From the NCBI GenBank assembly GCA_023374045.1, contig CM041776.1:350857636-350921635 (forward strand): a stretch of DNA of 64,000 nt, given 5' to 3'. A program made the position numbers and the translations under genes. The stretch is from Limonium bicolor. Lineage: Eukaryota; Streptophyta; Magnoliopsida; Caryophyllales; Plumbaginaceae. This document shows, piece after piece, positions 22,062 to 34,760 of this stretch. The notes beneath the pieces were generated by a model. It did not search any database. It had not been told where the DNA came from and saw only the letters and a list, made by a program, of their open reading frames with translations. Numbering within the stretch: the first letter of the stretch is position 1; every line of letters begins with the position of its first letter.

Positions 22062-25000
22062 TGAAATACCCCAAACCTTGATATGTTGTTTAACTATTAA
22101 ACTATGGTATATTAAGGCTAAAAAGTTCCTTAGGAACATTAGTGAACAATTTAAAACCATAGTAAAAAAAAATAAAGTACCATGAAGACAATTTGAGCAA
22201 AACATGCTCTAAGCTTGGATGAACTTGGTTAGGACCCCAAGAGCCTACCAAGACTTTATTAACATTAAATTATGATTTTCTACTAGGCTATAAGTCCTTA
22301 GGAATATTGGTGAAGAAAGTAAAACCAAAAGAAAAAGGAAAACGCGTAAAAGTCACAAAACGTAAAACGTGTATTTAATTATCTTAGGAGGCATATAACC
22401 TTAAATAGGGCTATAAATATATTGTTATACCATAACTACACACTAAGAACATGTGGGAAAAATTCCCGAAGAAAACGGATCCAAATAATGCGTTAAAACG
22501 CTAACGGACTCTTAAAGCGCGTTTTTTCGAGAAAAACCCGAAAACGTGACTTTAAACGGTCAAATGACCCCGTAAAAATTATAGTTGACCACATAACTAT
22601 AATTAAACACTAATGGGAACTTAAGAACCATTAAAATTAAAGAAACGAGGAAATCCGAAAAACGGGCCCGGATTAGTGAATAGTGTAAAAACCGGGTACT
22701 TATGGGGTATAGATTGTAATAAGAGTAAAGTACCCTCTCTAAATTGTAAAATAAAATCTGATTATCTTATTCTCTTAATACCCACACGTTTCCCCCTCTC
22801 AAATAAGTAGAAAAGTCAAAAAGTAAAACAATAAAGCAAATAAAGTACATAAGTCACCTTTTTACCTTTTCTTTCTCTTTCTATTCCCATTTCTCCTATC
22901 CCCTTACGATTGCTGCCTCCTCTCCCAGCACCTTTCTTCCCTCCCAGCACTCTTCCAATGGCACTTTAGTAGCCCTCCTCACAGCTCCATCTCTTCTTCC
23001 ATTTTCAAGCTCTAAACAAAGTCAAAATTGAAAAATAAATACACCATAATACTCCCCTCACCTTGGAGATTAATTTCCACCCTTCAAAATCTCCAAATGA
23101 TGATTTTGAATTCCTTGGGTGTGGCTCATTCTTGAAGGAATAACCTCCATTGTTGAGCCAAACACTCCTCATTGTTCTAAGGTAGAAAGGAGCAAGAAAA
23201 ATCATGTTTTCCTTTATTTCTTTGAAACCGATCCCTATAGATTTTAAAGCTCCATTTTTCCTCCTTGTTATAGCCTTGTTCATTTTCAAGAGGTGTTGGA
23301 GAACATCTATCTTGATTACCTAATCCTCATTTGGAAGTTATAAGGTAATTCCTTCAATTTCTAGTGCTTAAATAATGTTCTCAGTACAAGTCTTAATTCA
23401 AGAGCCTTATTAGTTTCTCAATGCTCATTAGTATTCAATTTGGTTTGGTCATTAGATTAGCAACAAACTCATTAAAACTTGTTTTGGAACAAGAGTGAAA
23501 GAGGAGGAGGGAAAGTTTTGAAAGAAATCCAAGGTAAATAACTTACTTAAGCTTATGTGGTGTTTTAAGGAAATTTTGTTTTTTTGGTGCAAATATAAAT
23601 ATTGAGTGTAGTACAGGTGTTGCTAATATTATGAGGAAATTTAGTGTTTAAATTTAATGTTGTTTAAGGGCCTAAGAGCCAAGCTTTTAAAGTTATGTAC
23701 ATTGAGGTGATCATTGTTAAAATGATGGAATTGATGTATGGGATAGTGCCTTGAATGAGTTGATGATTGGAGTGCTTTGGTGAGCTAAGTAATGTGTGGG
23801 AACATGTTAAAATTATGGGGAGGTTATGGCAAAATTCGGTAGGAAATAAGTGCTTTTAGGTGGCTTGGTAAGTGAGGGAACTTAGGTGTTCAATTGGGTT
23901 GTTTAGTGTTGAGTAGAGTGGAGTGGTAGCCTCATAATGGTAGATGGATAATAGAGATAAGAGGGTGCGAAATCTGTAGCATAATGATGCTTGGTAACTT
24001 GGAATTTCAAGAAAAAGAGTTGGTGTTTGTAACTTGTGAAACAAGGAGTGAATGTGGGTTTTTAGAGATGCATTTGTCTAGGAATGAATTGGTATGACCA
24101 TTGAGTGATTTGGTAGTTTGATGGGAGGTAGAAACAAGCAAGAAGAAGTAAGAAATGCAAAGAGTGACAAAAAAATGCAAAACGTGAGAGTTGGATTTGT
24201 TGAATTTGAGGAAGGATTGGTTGGTGGATTAAACCAAAGATTTGGAGAGGTTTAGTGCATGATTTAAGGTGTTTAAACATGTAGGACACATGTGGAAAGA
24301 TTGTGGAATAAGTGGAAAAAAATTGGGGTGAATTTGGAGTTCAAAATGTGTAGAAAAATAGTTTTTAAAATGGGGTCTGTTTCTGGACCGCCCCTGTGGG
24401 GAGGTCCAGTGCAGTTCTGCAAAACCATGCTTCTTCTGTTGTTGACCGCCACTGGGACCGCCCCAGAAGGGCGGTCAAGACCAGAGAAAAAAAATTTTGT
24501 TTTAAGACTTCTAATGATGGGGGATTGGATGGTAATGGTTTTAGATGATGTTTAGGCCTTGTTTGGTGACATGTAAAGGCCTTAAAATGTGTAAACAAGT
24601 GTTAGGTTTGATGTGAGAGTTGTGAACTTAAGATCACAAGAGTAAAATTAAGTATAACGGGATAACGGGGTTAACTATGGGCGCACTAGTCGTTTAACAA
24701 TTGTATTACCTCGATGTTAATGGAAACAAATGTAATGTTACCAGTTGTTCAAAGATTATTCAAGGAACATAAGAGGACGCAATAGAGCGAACCATGGTGA
24801 CAGGTATGGTTTTCTTGCAACCTGTGTCCTACCGGGTTACACCGGCTTGTATGCCAATGTGTTTTTCTGTATGTTTGCCACCTTGCAAGATAAAGCATGT
24901 AATGAGTCTACAGTAATTCATTTATGTCATGAAAATAATTCCGATACCGTTTAACCTTAACTACGTGTAAACCGTAGCTAACCGACTCTAGGATCACATA

Positions 25001-26410
25001 AGAGATCGGTATTTGGATTAGACGTCCAAACCTACGGGAACGTTCTAACTACGGCTATTGGTGTTTTAGTTTCATATTGTGGTTGGGTGTGTTGTTGTTT
25101 ATCGGATGCCGTTATTCATGTTTGTTGAATGGGATGTTACTTCCCTTATGTGTCTAACCATGTTAGTAACACTATATGATGCATGGATGTGATAGGTTCC
25201 ATAATGGAACGCTTAACTAAATATATACATATATTTTGGGGGGTGAGGAATCCGGTCGTTCCGGTCGCGCGCGTTGTTTGGGAGTTGATGTATATATTTG
25301 AATTAACTCCCACTCTGTTATGTTATGGTTGTTTTTCCTTCTTGGATTACAATCACCCACAAGCTTAACCAAGGCTTACCTACCTCATTGTTATTCGGGC
25401 TAGGGGGAATACTGTTATGTTATGATTGTTTTCCTTCCTTCCTTAGATTACAACCACCCACAAGCTTAACCAAGGCTTACCTACCTCATCATTATTGGAG
25501 CTAGGGGGAAATTATGTATGGTGTGATCGGTCCTATATTACGGCCGACACATCTAAGTGAAGTAAGTGTGTACGGTGTGCTCGGGCCTATATTTCCTCCG
25601 GCACATCCTAAGTAAAGTGTACGTTCTCTAAGAAGAACGGTATTAAGTTGTGTACATGTTATTAAGTGAAGTAGGTTGTTATGTTGTGTACGTTGATCTC
25701 CGAAATCAACCCCGTACAAATATAAGGGGTAATTAAGTATAACCCGATTAGATGGGTATGTTTCGTCTAGCAAGGAATAGCTCCATTAGGGTAGAACCCT
25801 CAAGGGCCAAAGAACACAATAATGTGATCTAACCAATGTGATGTGTTAATCTTATGTTTGTATCCTATTCATTGGATGTGTGATTTATAAGCATGATATG
25901 TGTGTATAGTTTCATGCATGTTTTAAATATAATTAACCGCATGCTCAGACGACAAATAGTTGTGCGTGGCCCGGTAGCATGCGGGCTGCTCGATTACCAT
26001 ACCAGCAAAGGTGCTGACCCCCTTTGGGGGGCCCCCATACTTTTCAGGTACAATGGAGTTGGCAGCCGTTCGAGAGTAGGACGGGGTAGCTGTTTTATAC
26101 TTGGATAGTTATTTAGTTATTTATGTAGTTGTAAGGGATGTAAAACCGTTGTTTTTATAATCGGAAGATGAAAGTATAGACTCGGTACAGTTGTAATGTA
26201 AATGTATGTATTTCTGTTTAGAAACGGTTGGTAATATAAAGTGTAGCGCTCGATAATCTTGCCCATCAGACCGGTACACTATGTATGTGTTAGGCTTGTT
26301 AACCACGTGGGTGGCTAACGGCGTGTAACACCCATGGATTAAGTTAAGTGTTGAGTTGTAATTCGCTGCTAAATGTTGTTAAGTATGGTGTTTGTAGTTG
26401 GGGTGTTACA
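22062..26410 (+). mobile_element. solo LTR 'D' (4,349 bp) inserted in copia-1
   Basis: It starts TGAAATACCCCAAACC and ends TTGGGGTGTTACA, with the perfect 5-bp duplication TTAGT at 22,057-22,061 and 26,411-26,415. Copia-2 preserves the empty site at about 47,800-47,812 (accactaacatgttaag on the other strand). No primer site or coding domain is present. Plus orientation is inferred from a 'gctgaccccc...ttttcaggtac' segment near 26,010-26,050 that resembles the downstream part of other plant LTRs. It is the only full-length member of the A/D/E family in view. The ORFs inside it look spurious. Confidence 0.92.
24385..24482. repeat. GGACCGCCC/GGGCGGTC inverted-repeat block (block D)
   Basis: Short GC-rich inverted repeats (ggaccgcccctgtgggg, gaccgccactggg, accgccccagaagggcggtc) in the middle of an AT-rich LTR. 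They occupy about the same place as block E in the related LTR E and block A in LTR A, but with a different motif. Confidence 0.75.
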
Positions 26411-26415
26411 TTAGT

Positions 26416-27060
26416 GGTGTGGGGTTAGGGTCCATAGAAAGATTAGACCCATTTCCACCATTTAATGTTCTAAGATCATTTTTTACTACCCATTTCAGTC
26501 CTAGTTTCTTGAGTTGCCGATGCCTCATAAAACTAGTTTTATAGCAATTGGATTCATGATGACCAGGTTGTCTGCATAAGCTGCAGACATCTCTACGACT
26601 GGTCTCTGACAGGTATTCAACCTGTCGTTTACTTCTCCTCATGGGTGTCTTTGAAACAGTACCTATCTTAGAATATTGTTCTTTGATGGTAACTAGTTCC
26701 TCTTCTTTAGTGTTAAGAGCAACAATCAATTTATCGATTTCAGGTTGTTTTTCATGCTTCAATTTTTCATGAACAGAGAGAATTTCACTATAATCTCTTT
26801 GTACTTTCATGAGTGCCCTCATGAGATTAGCTACCTTGCTTTTATCCGAGGTTTTTCTCAATTTTTCATTTTCTTCCAAAAGTTCATCGTTTTCAGTTTC
26901 TAATTCCTCTAGGTGATCAACTAATATAAGAGAAAAATTTCTAAGTCCTAGAAGTTCATCCTTTTGAATTCTCCTTCTAAGTTTAGAATAGTATACCTTA
27001 TGTTCTTCTTCTTCTTCTTCTTCTTTCTTCTTCTTCTTCTGATTATGAGACATCATTTCC
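26416..27060 (-). pseudogene. copia-1 gag C-terminal part: coiled coil and second CCHC knuckle
   Basis: On the minus strand a Lys/Glu-rich run (KKKKKEEEEEEE, from a CTT microsatellite at 27,005-27,045) precedes a long coiled coil with LEELETENDELLEENEKL and heptad spacing, then a CCHC knuckle CSLCRQPGHHESNC near 26,575. The frame 27,056-26,406 is open. Coiled-coil gag with a second knuckle is a Sirevirus-like trait and may act in particle assembly and RNA binding. The frame ends at the LTR D boundary. Confidence 0.8.
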
Positions 27061-28150
27061 TTGTGCCATCAAGCATACTTCTTCAAGGCATAAGTGAGCC
27101 TTCTCATCTTGTGAGATGTCGCTGTCTAAGGTTTGATTGTCATCACTCCGTTCGTTCGAATCCCCCATGGGGCAACGAAGGCTTCCTTCTTTGGTCCTTT
27201 GTTGAATGAACGTCAGACAGGCTTCTTGACCCTGTCAATGTCCTCTCGTGATCGCTGAGGGCAATCTTTGATATGATGTCCGGGTTTTGAACACCCAAAA
27301 CACTCATCATTGCTCTTCCTCTGATCATCAGACTCCTTGGACTCCTTGCCTTTTCTCATTTTATTTCTTTTGAACTTTCAAACATACCTCTTAGCATAGA
27401 GGACCATTTCATCATTGTCATCTCCTGACTCAGACCTTTCATTTTCAGCTACTTCAAGGGCTATGCCTTTCCCTTTATCTCTTGATGTGCTTTCGGAGTT
27501 CCTGTGTTGTAGTTTTAACTCGAAAGCCATTAGAGATCCTAGCATGTCTGCCAGATACATTTTGGAGAGATCTTGCACTTCTTGCATGGCATTGACTTTG
27601 CTGTCAAAGGAGGCAGGAAGAGATCTAAGGAACTTTCGAATTTGATCCTCGTTAGAGATAGTTTTTCCAAGCACCAACATTCCGTTGATCAGCTTAGTGA
27701 ACCTTGTACGCATATCAGAAATGCTCTCCTTTTCTTCCTTCTTGAATAACTCCCAGTGAGTGAGCAGCAACTTAATGTGAGTCTTTTTGATCTCATCATT
27801 CCCTTCATAGGTGACCTCAAGAGTTTTCCAAATCTCTTGGGCTGTTTTAGCTGAAGCAATCTTGGAGTATTGCTCAAGTAGTAGTGCATAGTGAAGTATT
27901 CTTACAGCTCGAGCGTTGAATACCAGCTTCTTGATTTGATCATCCGTCATGCTGTCGATATATATGTCTTGTCCTTGAGGATTCTGGAAGGTGTACTCTT
28001 GATGTGTTATCACCCTCCACATTCTTGGATCGTCAGACTTGATATGAAACTCCATTTTTTTCTTGTAGTGAGTGTAGTTGTCTCCATTGAAGAGTGTGGT
28101 CGATGTGGTGCAGAACCTTCTTCTGCTGCTAGAATGCTTGCATGAGACAT
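27061..28150 (-). pseudogene. copia-1 gag, N-terminal part with first CCHC knuckle
   Basis: The start is the ATG at 28,150 (MSHASILAAEEGSAP), matching copia-2. A frameshift near 28,085 separates it from the long frame 28,055-27,378, which reads KSDDPRMWRVITHQEYTF, KTAQEIWKTLEVTYEGND and RFTKLINGMLVLGKTISNED, the UBN2-type capsid region. After a frame change the first knuckle CFGCSKPGHHIKDCPQ lies near 27,290. Stops and a frame shift follow before the coiled coil. Confidence 0.85.
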
Positions 28151-28195
28151 CATTGGTCGTCTTCCAAAGCAGTTAGCTTTCTAGAAGAAATCCGC

Positions 28196-28207
28196 TCTGA
28201 TACTATT
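28196..28207 (-). other. copia-1 primer binding site (tRNA-iMet type)
   Basis: On the minus strand the bases after the 5' LTR read TAGTATCAGAGCGG, one substitution from the usual TGGTATCAGAGC complementary to initiator tRNA-Met. It lies immediately downstream of the LTR end ...GGTTTCA. Confidence 0.8.
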
Positions 28208-29332
28208 TGAAACCAACAAGCGCTCCTGATGCGTCCTCGACGTGTCGTGGACTTATCGTGGACTCTAATATAACTTGATAGTTTAGGGAAGGACGAGAGA
28301 TAACTTTAAACTTGAAAACACATTTCGATTGAAAATTTACACACACAAAATTCACTCACTCCCTTGCCCCACACACGGACACCCCAACAGTTTTGACTTT
28401 ACCCCTAAAGTTGTCAACCCTTTCCTGGCTATCGGCCTATAGTTCACTGACCGTTCCCCGACCTGTCGTCCTATCAAATACCCAATGTATTGATACTCTT
28501 ACCCAGTCTTCTCTAGCTCACCAACTCTCTAGCATACACACACACCTCCTAAGTCTGATCCACACTTGCCCAGATTATCTCTATCTTTTTACTCGTGCAG
28601 GGATTACTTACATATGAAATAAATGCAAGTATATATACACAGCTGTTAGGATGTAACTACCGTCCTATTAATCCCTAGACTTCTAGGAGTCGACTTCTAC
28701 TTCGATTATTCACATAACAAACACACTAGACTTGAAAGTCTTCAACTTGATCTGGAGGCTTGAGCTACGTGTCACCTCATGGTTGATCAAGTGGCGGCAG
28801 CCCTCTTGATAGGTCGATCACCACTAGTGTGCCCCACTTGCCTGATTCTGTCTAGTTCATTAAATGCTCATAAATGCCCTCTTCTGAATTCATTATGGCT
28901 ATGTAATGATGTTTTTTATAACTTTGTTATCTTGTGCATTAATGAATTTCTCCTTTTGTCACGAGCTTGTCTTGATCAAGTTGCTCATGTGGATGTATGT
29001 GTCTTAACTGAATGTGTCGGTCCTTTGTAGTATTTGTCTTTGATTTGCATATTTAAGCATAAGAGATATCTTCGTGTGGTGTCTGACTGGTTGTCTGTGC
29101 TAAAAATCCTCTGGAGCTCTCACCGACAGGTGCCCGACTTGAAGAGCACATGTTGTGGTTTGAGCGCGCTTGCAACCTTGCGTGCTAAGCCACTCATGAC
29201 TTAAGTGCGCTTGCAACCTTGCGTGCTAAGCCACTTATTCACCTGTCTATCTGAATCATGAATCTTGACAAACGCATTAGATAGACAATACAAGGTTTGC
29301 TATCATCAAAACTAAAGGATCTTGTCTTAACA
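28208..29332 (-). mobile_element. copia-1 5' LTR (1,125 bp)
   Basis: The minus strand starts TGTTAAGACAAGATCC and ends GGTTTCA, matching both LTRs of copia-2. It contains a TATA-like 'tatatatac' near 28,632 and CGACCTGTCG-type palindromes (28,470, 29,120). The sequence 'gcgcttgcaaccttgcgtgctaagccact' is present twice at 29,165-29,235. The target duplication would be CCTCG (29,333-29,337); the partner is outside the window. Confidence 0.88.
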
Positions 29333-29644
29333 CCTCGTTAGCAAGCAGGCTATAAGAAAACCTTATCGTTCACCGTTGGTCGTTCGGTTGCATATTCTCT
29401 TTCGGAGTCCAAATACTCAAACCCTAAAACATTCATCCAATCAGGTGGTTAATTACTTTCAATTAACCTAACTCGTATCATCACTAATGATTCTGATTAA
29501 TAACCTCTAAGTCATTGTAGTCTAAACTTAACCACTTAAGTCATATTACTTCTCATTATATCTTAGGTCGTTCTTATGGGCATACTTTTTTTGTTTCATC
29601 ATAACTCTCCAATGGTCTACTACCAATGCTACACATTTTTTTAT

Positions 29645-29778
29645 AAGACCCAACCGACCCACCCTGGGTAGGTCCCCTGGGTGAGTCGGATGCAGAGAGA
29701 CATCCGGTTTTGACAGTTTTAGCTCGACCGACCCAGACAGGGTCGGTCCCCTGGGTGGGTCGGATGCAGAACCATTCC
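29645..29778. repeat. CGACCCA/TGGGTCGG inverted-repeat block (block E)
   Basis: The units 'accgacccaccctgggtagg', 'gtcccctgggtgagtcggatgcagag' and 'gaccgacccagacagggtcgg' form two similar modules about 105 bp apart, each ending in 'gtcggatgcaga'. They lie in the equivalent part of LTR E to blocks A and D. Confidence 0.8.
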
Positions 29779-30847
29779 GTGTGTTTATTTTACTCAAATC
29801 TTTTCCACAAGTGTCGTAGTTTGTTTTAAACATCATTTTGGCACTTTAAAACCTTCTAATTCATCCACCAATCTTATACTAAGTCCATTGATCATTGTAC
29901 TCAAATTCTTACAAATTTTTTAACGCTTGCACTTAGCTTCTCAAACTTCCAAAGTATACATTTTTCCTACAATCTTAACTTCTAAATGTTACCTTACAAC
30001 CACTTTGACCACACCTAATGCATTATCAATCATCCTCATCTCCTTAACAAAACTTCTCAAGGTTCCCAAGGTTATATTGCATCTCCATGCATAATTCCTC
30101 TCCTTCCCATTTACTACTCATCATTCCCAAACTTGTACATACCTATGCATTTCTAGCCATCCTCTTAACACCCTAACTTGTTCCTTAGCCAAGTACACAA
30201 TTACTTAGCCTTATACCCATCTTTACTCCTTCAACTTGACCATTCTAAATTCCTCTTAACCATTTCCATCTCCTTTACTCAATTTACTCACCATTCTCAT
30301 GGTTATCCACTCTTATACATTCCTAGTCATTCCCATGAAAATTTACAAAGTTCGCCTATAGTTTTCACCTCCCTCACCCAAGTCCACCCATTACTATCAT
30401 GGTTATAGTTATTAATTCACTACTAGGCAAGCTCCTAACATTTCACAACATTTTCCTCAAACTTCACATTGATCTTAGCAATCCTTCCCTTGTAGTTTAA
30501 AGGCGATTATCATCCCCATTAGACTTCTAATTCCTCCTAAACAATTCTAGGTCATTCTAATCCTTAAGAACACCTTAGTCTTTTTTATTTCCACCAATTT
30601 AACTCTCAATGTTTCCTAGTAAGTTCTAGGTCATAGTAATTCACTAGAACACATAAAACACTTGGTTTCTACTCAAATTTTGCCATAGCTTCCCTAGTAT
30701 ATCATTATGCCCAAATGCATAGATTTTCTCTCCCCTAATCAACACAAGCTAACTAATCCTTAATGGATGTCCTCAAAACACCATTTGCACTCAAATGCAT
30801 CAATCCACAATACATTGAATTAATCTAAATTGCATAGCACTAAAGCT

Positions 30848-30950
30848 CTTAAATGACATGGCTCTTAAGCCCTTAAATGACATGGCTCTTAGGCCCTTAA
30901 ATGACATGGCTCTTAGGCCCTTAAATGACATGGCTCTAGGCCCTAAATTA
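30848..30950. repeat. 24-bp minisatellite in LTR E, about four copies
   Basis: The unit 'ttaaatgacatggctcttaggccc' is repeated four times with small changes, the last copy being one or two bases shorter. The related LTRs A (near 2,040) and D (near 23,670) have a single 'cttaggccc'-like copy, so the array expanded in this copy. Confidence 0.9.
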
Positions 30951-32505
30951 CATGAACTTAAACACTGAATTACAACATTTATAGCTTTCAACCTGCATTT
31001 ACACAACACCAATCTCATAGCAATTAGAGGGATTCTTATAACTCACCTTATGACGATTTTACTAACTCATAGTCATTAGCTCCTTAGTCACAAGTTCATA
31101 AGCTTGTTCAAATTCTTTCCTAGGTCAACATAACCCATATAGTAATGTAAGCTCTAGGCTACTTTGGTATCTATCTAAACACCATTCCTTAAGACATTAA
31201 TCAACATTAAGGTAAGTAATTTACCTTAAGATTTCAAGCCTTTTCTTCCTCCTTTCCTCTTTGTTCCTTGACATAAATTCGGCCACTGATTGGTTCCCTT
31301 GCTAAAGGTCTAATCAATGTTCATTTAAGCTAATGAGTTGCTAGGTATCACCCTAAACCTGATTGAAATAACTCTTAAATATTAAGAGAGTGCTTAAAGC
31401 ACTAAATTGGATGATTACCTTAGGAATCTTGGAATGAGTTTTGGCAAGGAATCAAAGCATGGCTTCCATTAAGCTTGAATATTAATAGATGCTAATTCAA
31501 GGAATAAAGCAAGGCATCTTAAGAAGGCATTTTCGGCCATATGTGAAAAAATGGAAGAAAAGATGATTTTTGAATGCTTTTCTTACCTTAACTCAAAGAG
31601 AGTGTTAAGTAGCTCTTGAATATGATTTTTCCTCTTAAAATTGAGCTACTTCATTGGAGTCCAACTTCAGTTTTTTGGAGTTTTGAAAAGAGCACTTTGA
31701 AGCCCTTGACTCAACTAGCACAAATATGTGTTTTGTTTTGGATTTGGACTATTGTGTTGGATTTAACAAAGCAAAAGAAGGTGAAGAAGCCATGGTTATG
31801 TAGCTTCCACGGTTTGAACATAAGAGAATGAAGAAAATGCTGGGGAGAAGGAAGAAGAAGAGAGGAGAGAGGAGGAAGGAAAGCAAAGTGAGATATTGTT
31901 ACTTTGTCAAAATGTGATGAATAGTTTTTTCCCCTTTCCTCTTCTTTCCACTAAGGCTGGAAGCTAAATATGATGACTCACTATATAAAACCGTGCCGCT
32001 CGATATTTTAGGAGTGGTTTTGACCATTGACCAATTAAGAAGTCATTTGACTTATTTTGGGCACTATTTGGGTACTATTCACAATCAGTGCACAAATTTG
32101 GGAACTTTTTTGTAATATCTTTGATTTAGGCTTCCTAATGTGATACTAAATAGTAACATATTGATTAAGGCATAAAATTAGTCATTTAGCCACTCAAAAC
32201 TCATTTCCAAGACAATTTCTAAAAATGTGCTTTAAGGAGTCTTAAAGCACAATTTGTGTTTTAACTTGTTTTGAGCTTGGTTTTCTTTTGTAATTGATTT
32301 AACATGTTCATTAGCATTTTAATAGGTCTAGGAATGACCTTTAGGTCCTAAACAAGGTTACACCAAGTCTAGAGCGAGTATTTGCTTAAATTGACTTTAT
32401 GGTGTTTTCTTTAGTTAAATTGTCTACCAATGTTTATAAGGCATGTTTAGCCTTATTACATCATAAATTTATGTTTAATTACCCTATTAGGTTTAGGGTA
32501 TTTCA

Positions 32506-33678
32506 CTTATGGTATTGTGCATCCTGGGTCTTGGTGTACGGTATGTGGACGGTGTGGTCTAAATTGTCCCGAGGCTTCCTTGGTTTCAGAAATTTTTGTT
32601 GTTTTAACAATGTTATGTGTGTTCTTATATGCATGAATGTGTGAATTGAATCCTGATTGTAATATTCACATTACTATTATTGTAAGTGAACGTCCTTTTG
32701 AACTAATACTACATCAACTATAGATCATCTTATATAAATATACATATACGAGCAATGTGATGAGCTGTTTTTACATAATATAATACACATAGCATTATAA
32801 TTATACAATTAACCTAAGTAAAACACTTAGGTACGAGACACGACTATGTCGGTCTCTAGAGCATGGTACTTGAACATGAATACGACCTAGATACTTCTAG
32901 GTATGCGTAAGACCCTCAGGGCAGCTAAGTAATAAATGAATTCTCTAGACCTAAGACTATAATTTAGGTAATTGATTAAAATTAATCAAGTGATGGAGAG
33001 TTGGTGAGTGTGGTGATGGATAAATCCGGTTAGTCATTGGGTACTGGTTGCGCATAGTGATCACTAGAGTTAACGCCAGGATCGGGTCTACTCTTGTTAA
33101 ATCCTGATGAACCTACATAGATCGTCAGATAGAGTGTACTACTGTTGGTACCAGGCTCCGACCATTTAAGGACGCCTTTAAAAAGGCAAAGTGAAAGTCC
33201 CGGGATCTCCTGATCCTTGGCATTATGAGACACCTTTGTGTGTACGTGGGACGACCGTCCAGTGAGTTATTTCGGGTTGTTCTAACTTGAAACCCGACAG
33301 TGCTACTTATAATTCGATGGTGTGTGAGGGCCTAGGAGGCTGGTTGTAATAATGTATATCGATCGCTAAGGCGACTGCGTGTTTTACCACATTCGATTTT
33401 AATACTTGTTGTATATATTGGAAACGGTTAGATGCTCACTTGTCATTGGTATGATTTTTGGACTTAGTATGATGTATAGGTTGGTATCCTCTTATCAGCG
33501 AAGTATTATTATTACAGTTGTTTAGTTACTATATTTGTTTTTGCTTCTTTACTCGCATGGGCAAGTAATGGCATGTGACACCCGTGTGAGGATTATTACT
33601 ATTTAAACTTCCACTATTAGACGTATTTAATTATGCTACGAGAGGGATTATTACATGATTGTCAAGATGGGTGTTACA
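32506..33678 (+). mobile_element. LTR 'G', 3' part (plus orientation)
   Basis: This ends GATGGGTGTTACA at 33,678, like the end of LTR D, and shares with D's last kilobase a 'ggcgtgtaacaccc / ggcatgtgacaccc' stretch near the end. It is the outermost layer in the left half: LTR E is inserted in it with presumed duplication CTTAT. Its 5' part would be left of the window. No primer site follows, so it is a solo or 3' LTR. Confidence 0.6.
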
Positions 33679-34760
33679 ATACACCTCGATCATCATTGTG
33701 GTCCCTTGACAACGATGCCTTTACATTTGGAAGTAAACTAGGTGCTTTATCATCTTCACTTGGAGAAGAGAGTTAGAACCATTAAGAGCATCACTTGTCT
33801 TCATTTGAGAACTAATTCTCTAAAATCTTGTGTTAGGCCGAGGAGAAAATAACGCATGATTGGTAAAACAAGAAAGCTTATTCTTCAAACACATTTTTGA
33901 GATGTACACTATGAGTCGCAACTACACCATCTCCGTCTCGTTCTTTGAATTTAGCTTTTACTTGCCACTGATATATCGAGACTAATAGTGAAATTCATTA
34001 AAGATCTAGAATGTGTGAAGTTATGGATGAAGGCAATTGATCAAAAACGTTAAAGCTAGATATTAGAAAAAAAATAGGATTTAATTGCAAATACTAAGAA
34101 CTGCAAGGGAAAGAGAAAATAAAGAAATAACGAGTCAATGTAAGACCACTACTCATCCACAAAATAAAGAATGTGAGTAGACTTTTAAATTTTTAGGGTA
34201 TACAGTTTTTTTTAAGATTTTCAACACTTTATTAATTTTGTAAATTACACCGGGTCACATGCCCTAATCCAAAAGATGTGTCAAAATGGAATTAAGAGGT
34301 GAGAAGCATCATCAACCTTCATTTGTAATGCTATTGACAGACACAAACAAGTAAAGGGCTGCATCCACATACCGATAGATGAACAAGTGGGAAGATCTTA
34401 TAAGGGGGAGGCAGGTAAGTACACAGGGGTTAGGTCACCTCTAGACTCTAGTTCTTACTTTTGTCATTCTACCATTGTTGTTTGTCATGCTTTTAACCTA
34501 GGCCATTAACTATACAAAATGATGCATTTGTTTGTTCAACATAATAAATGTGAATAATAATGTTAATCATATAAAAATGTTTATGAGGATCAAGACTACG
34601 TTCTAGGTTAGCTTTCTTAGCTAAAATGAATATAATAGTAATTGAGAATGTAATGTATATTCATTGTTTGTTTTGTGTGTAATAGTTACAGCATTAACAT
34701 TAAGGTCTTATTATACTGTTAGGAAGTCATAAAGTGGGTTTTAACAATAACAAACAAGTA
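33679..34760. other. AT-rich stretch without gene; may contain the copia-4 3' LTR
   Basis: No coding signal is seen on either strand. Sequence near 34,720-34,756 read on the minus strand starts TGTTATTGTTAAAACCC, which would suit the beginning of the copia-4 3' LTR, but I could not find the other end. Confidence 0.3.

Larger units (their letters stand above)
17032..29332 (-). mobile_element. copia-1: Sirevirus-like Ty1/copia retrotransposon, minus strand, interrupted by LTRs C and D
   Basis: Read on the minus strand from 29,332: 5' LTR, iMet-type primer site, gag with two CCHC knuckles around a coiled coil, protease, integrase, reverse transcriptase, RNase H, then a long spacer with an ORF start that is cut by LTR A. 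The 3' LTR must lie left of the window. The coiled-coil gag with a second knuckle and the long 3' region suggest the Sirevirus (Maximus) lineage; that assignment is by memory of the family and not searched. Copia-2 (43-52 kb) is a close relative and serves as the reference for its breaks. Confidence 0.85.
29338..32505 (-). mobile_element. LTR 'E' (A/D family), minus orientation, cut by copia-1
   Basis: It ends GGGTATTTCA at 32,505, i.e. begins TGAAATACCCTAAACC on the minus strand, like LTR D. The segment 29,430-29,480 matches LTR A 940-1,000. Its other end lies beyond copia-1 and outside the window. The 5-bp CTTAT at 32,506-32,510 is the presumed right target copy. Non-coding throughout; the ORFs look spurious. 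Confidence 0.75.

Noticed and set aside
20024..26410. LTRs C and D as the two LTRs of a single element
   Set aside because: Their termini, orientation and target duplications differ, and the sequence between them is copia-1 protease in frame with its own family.
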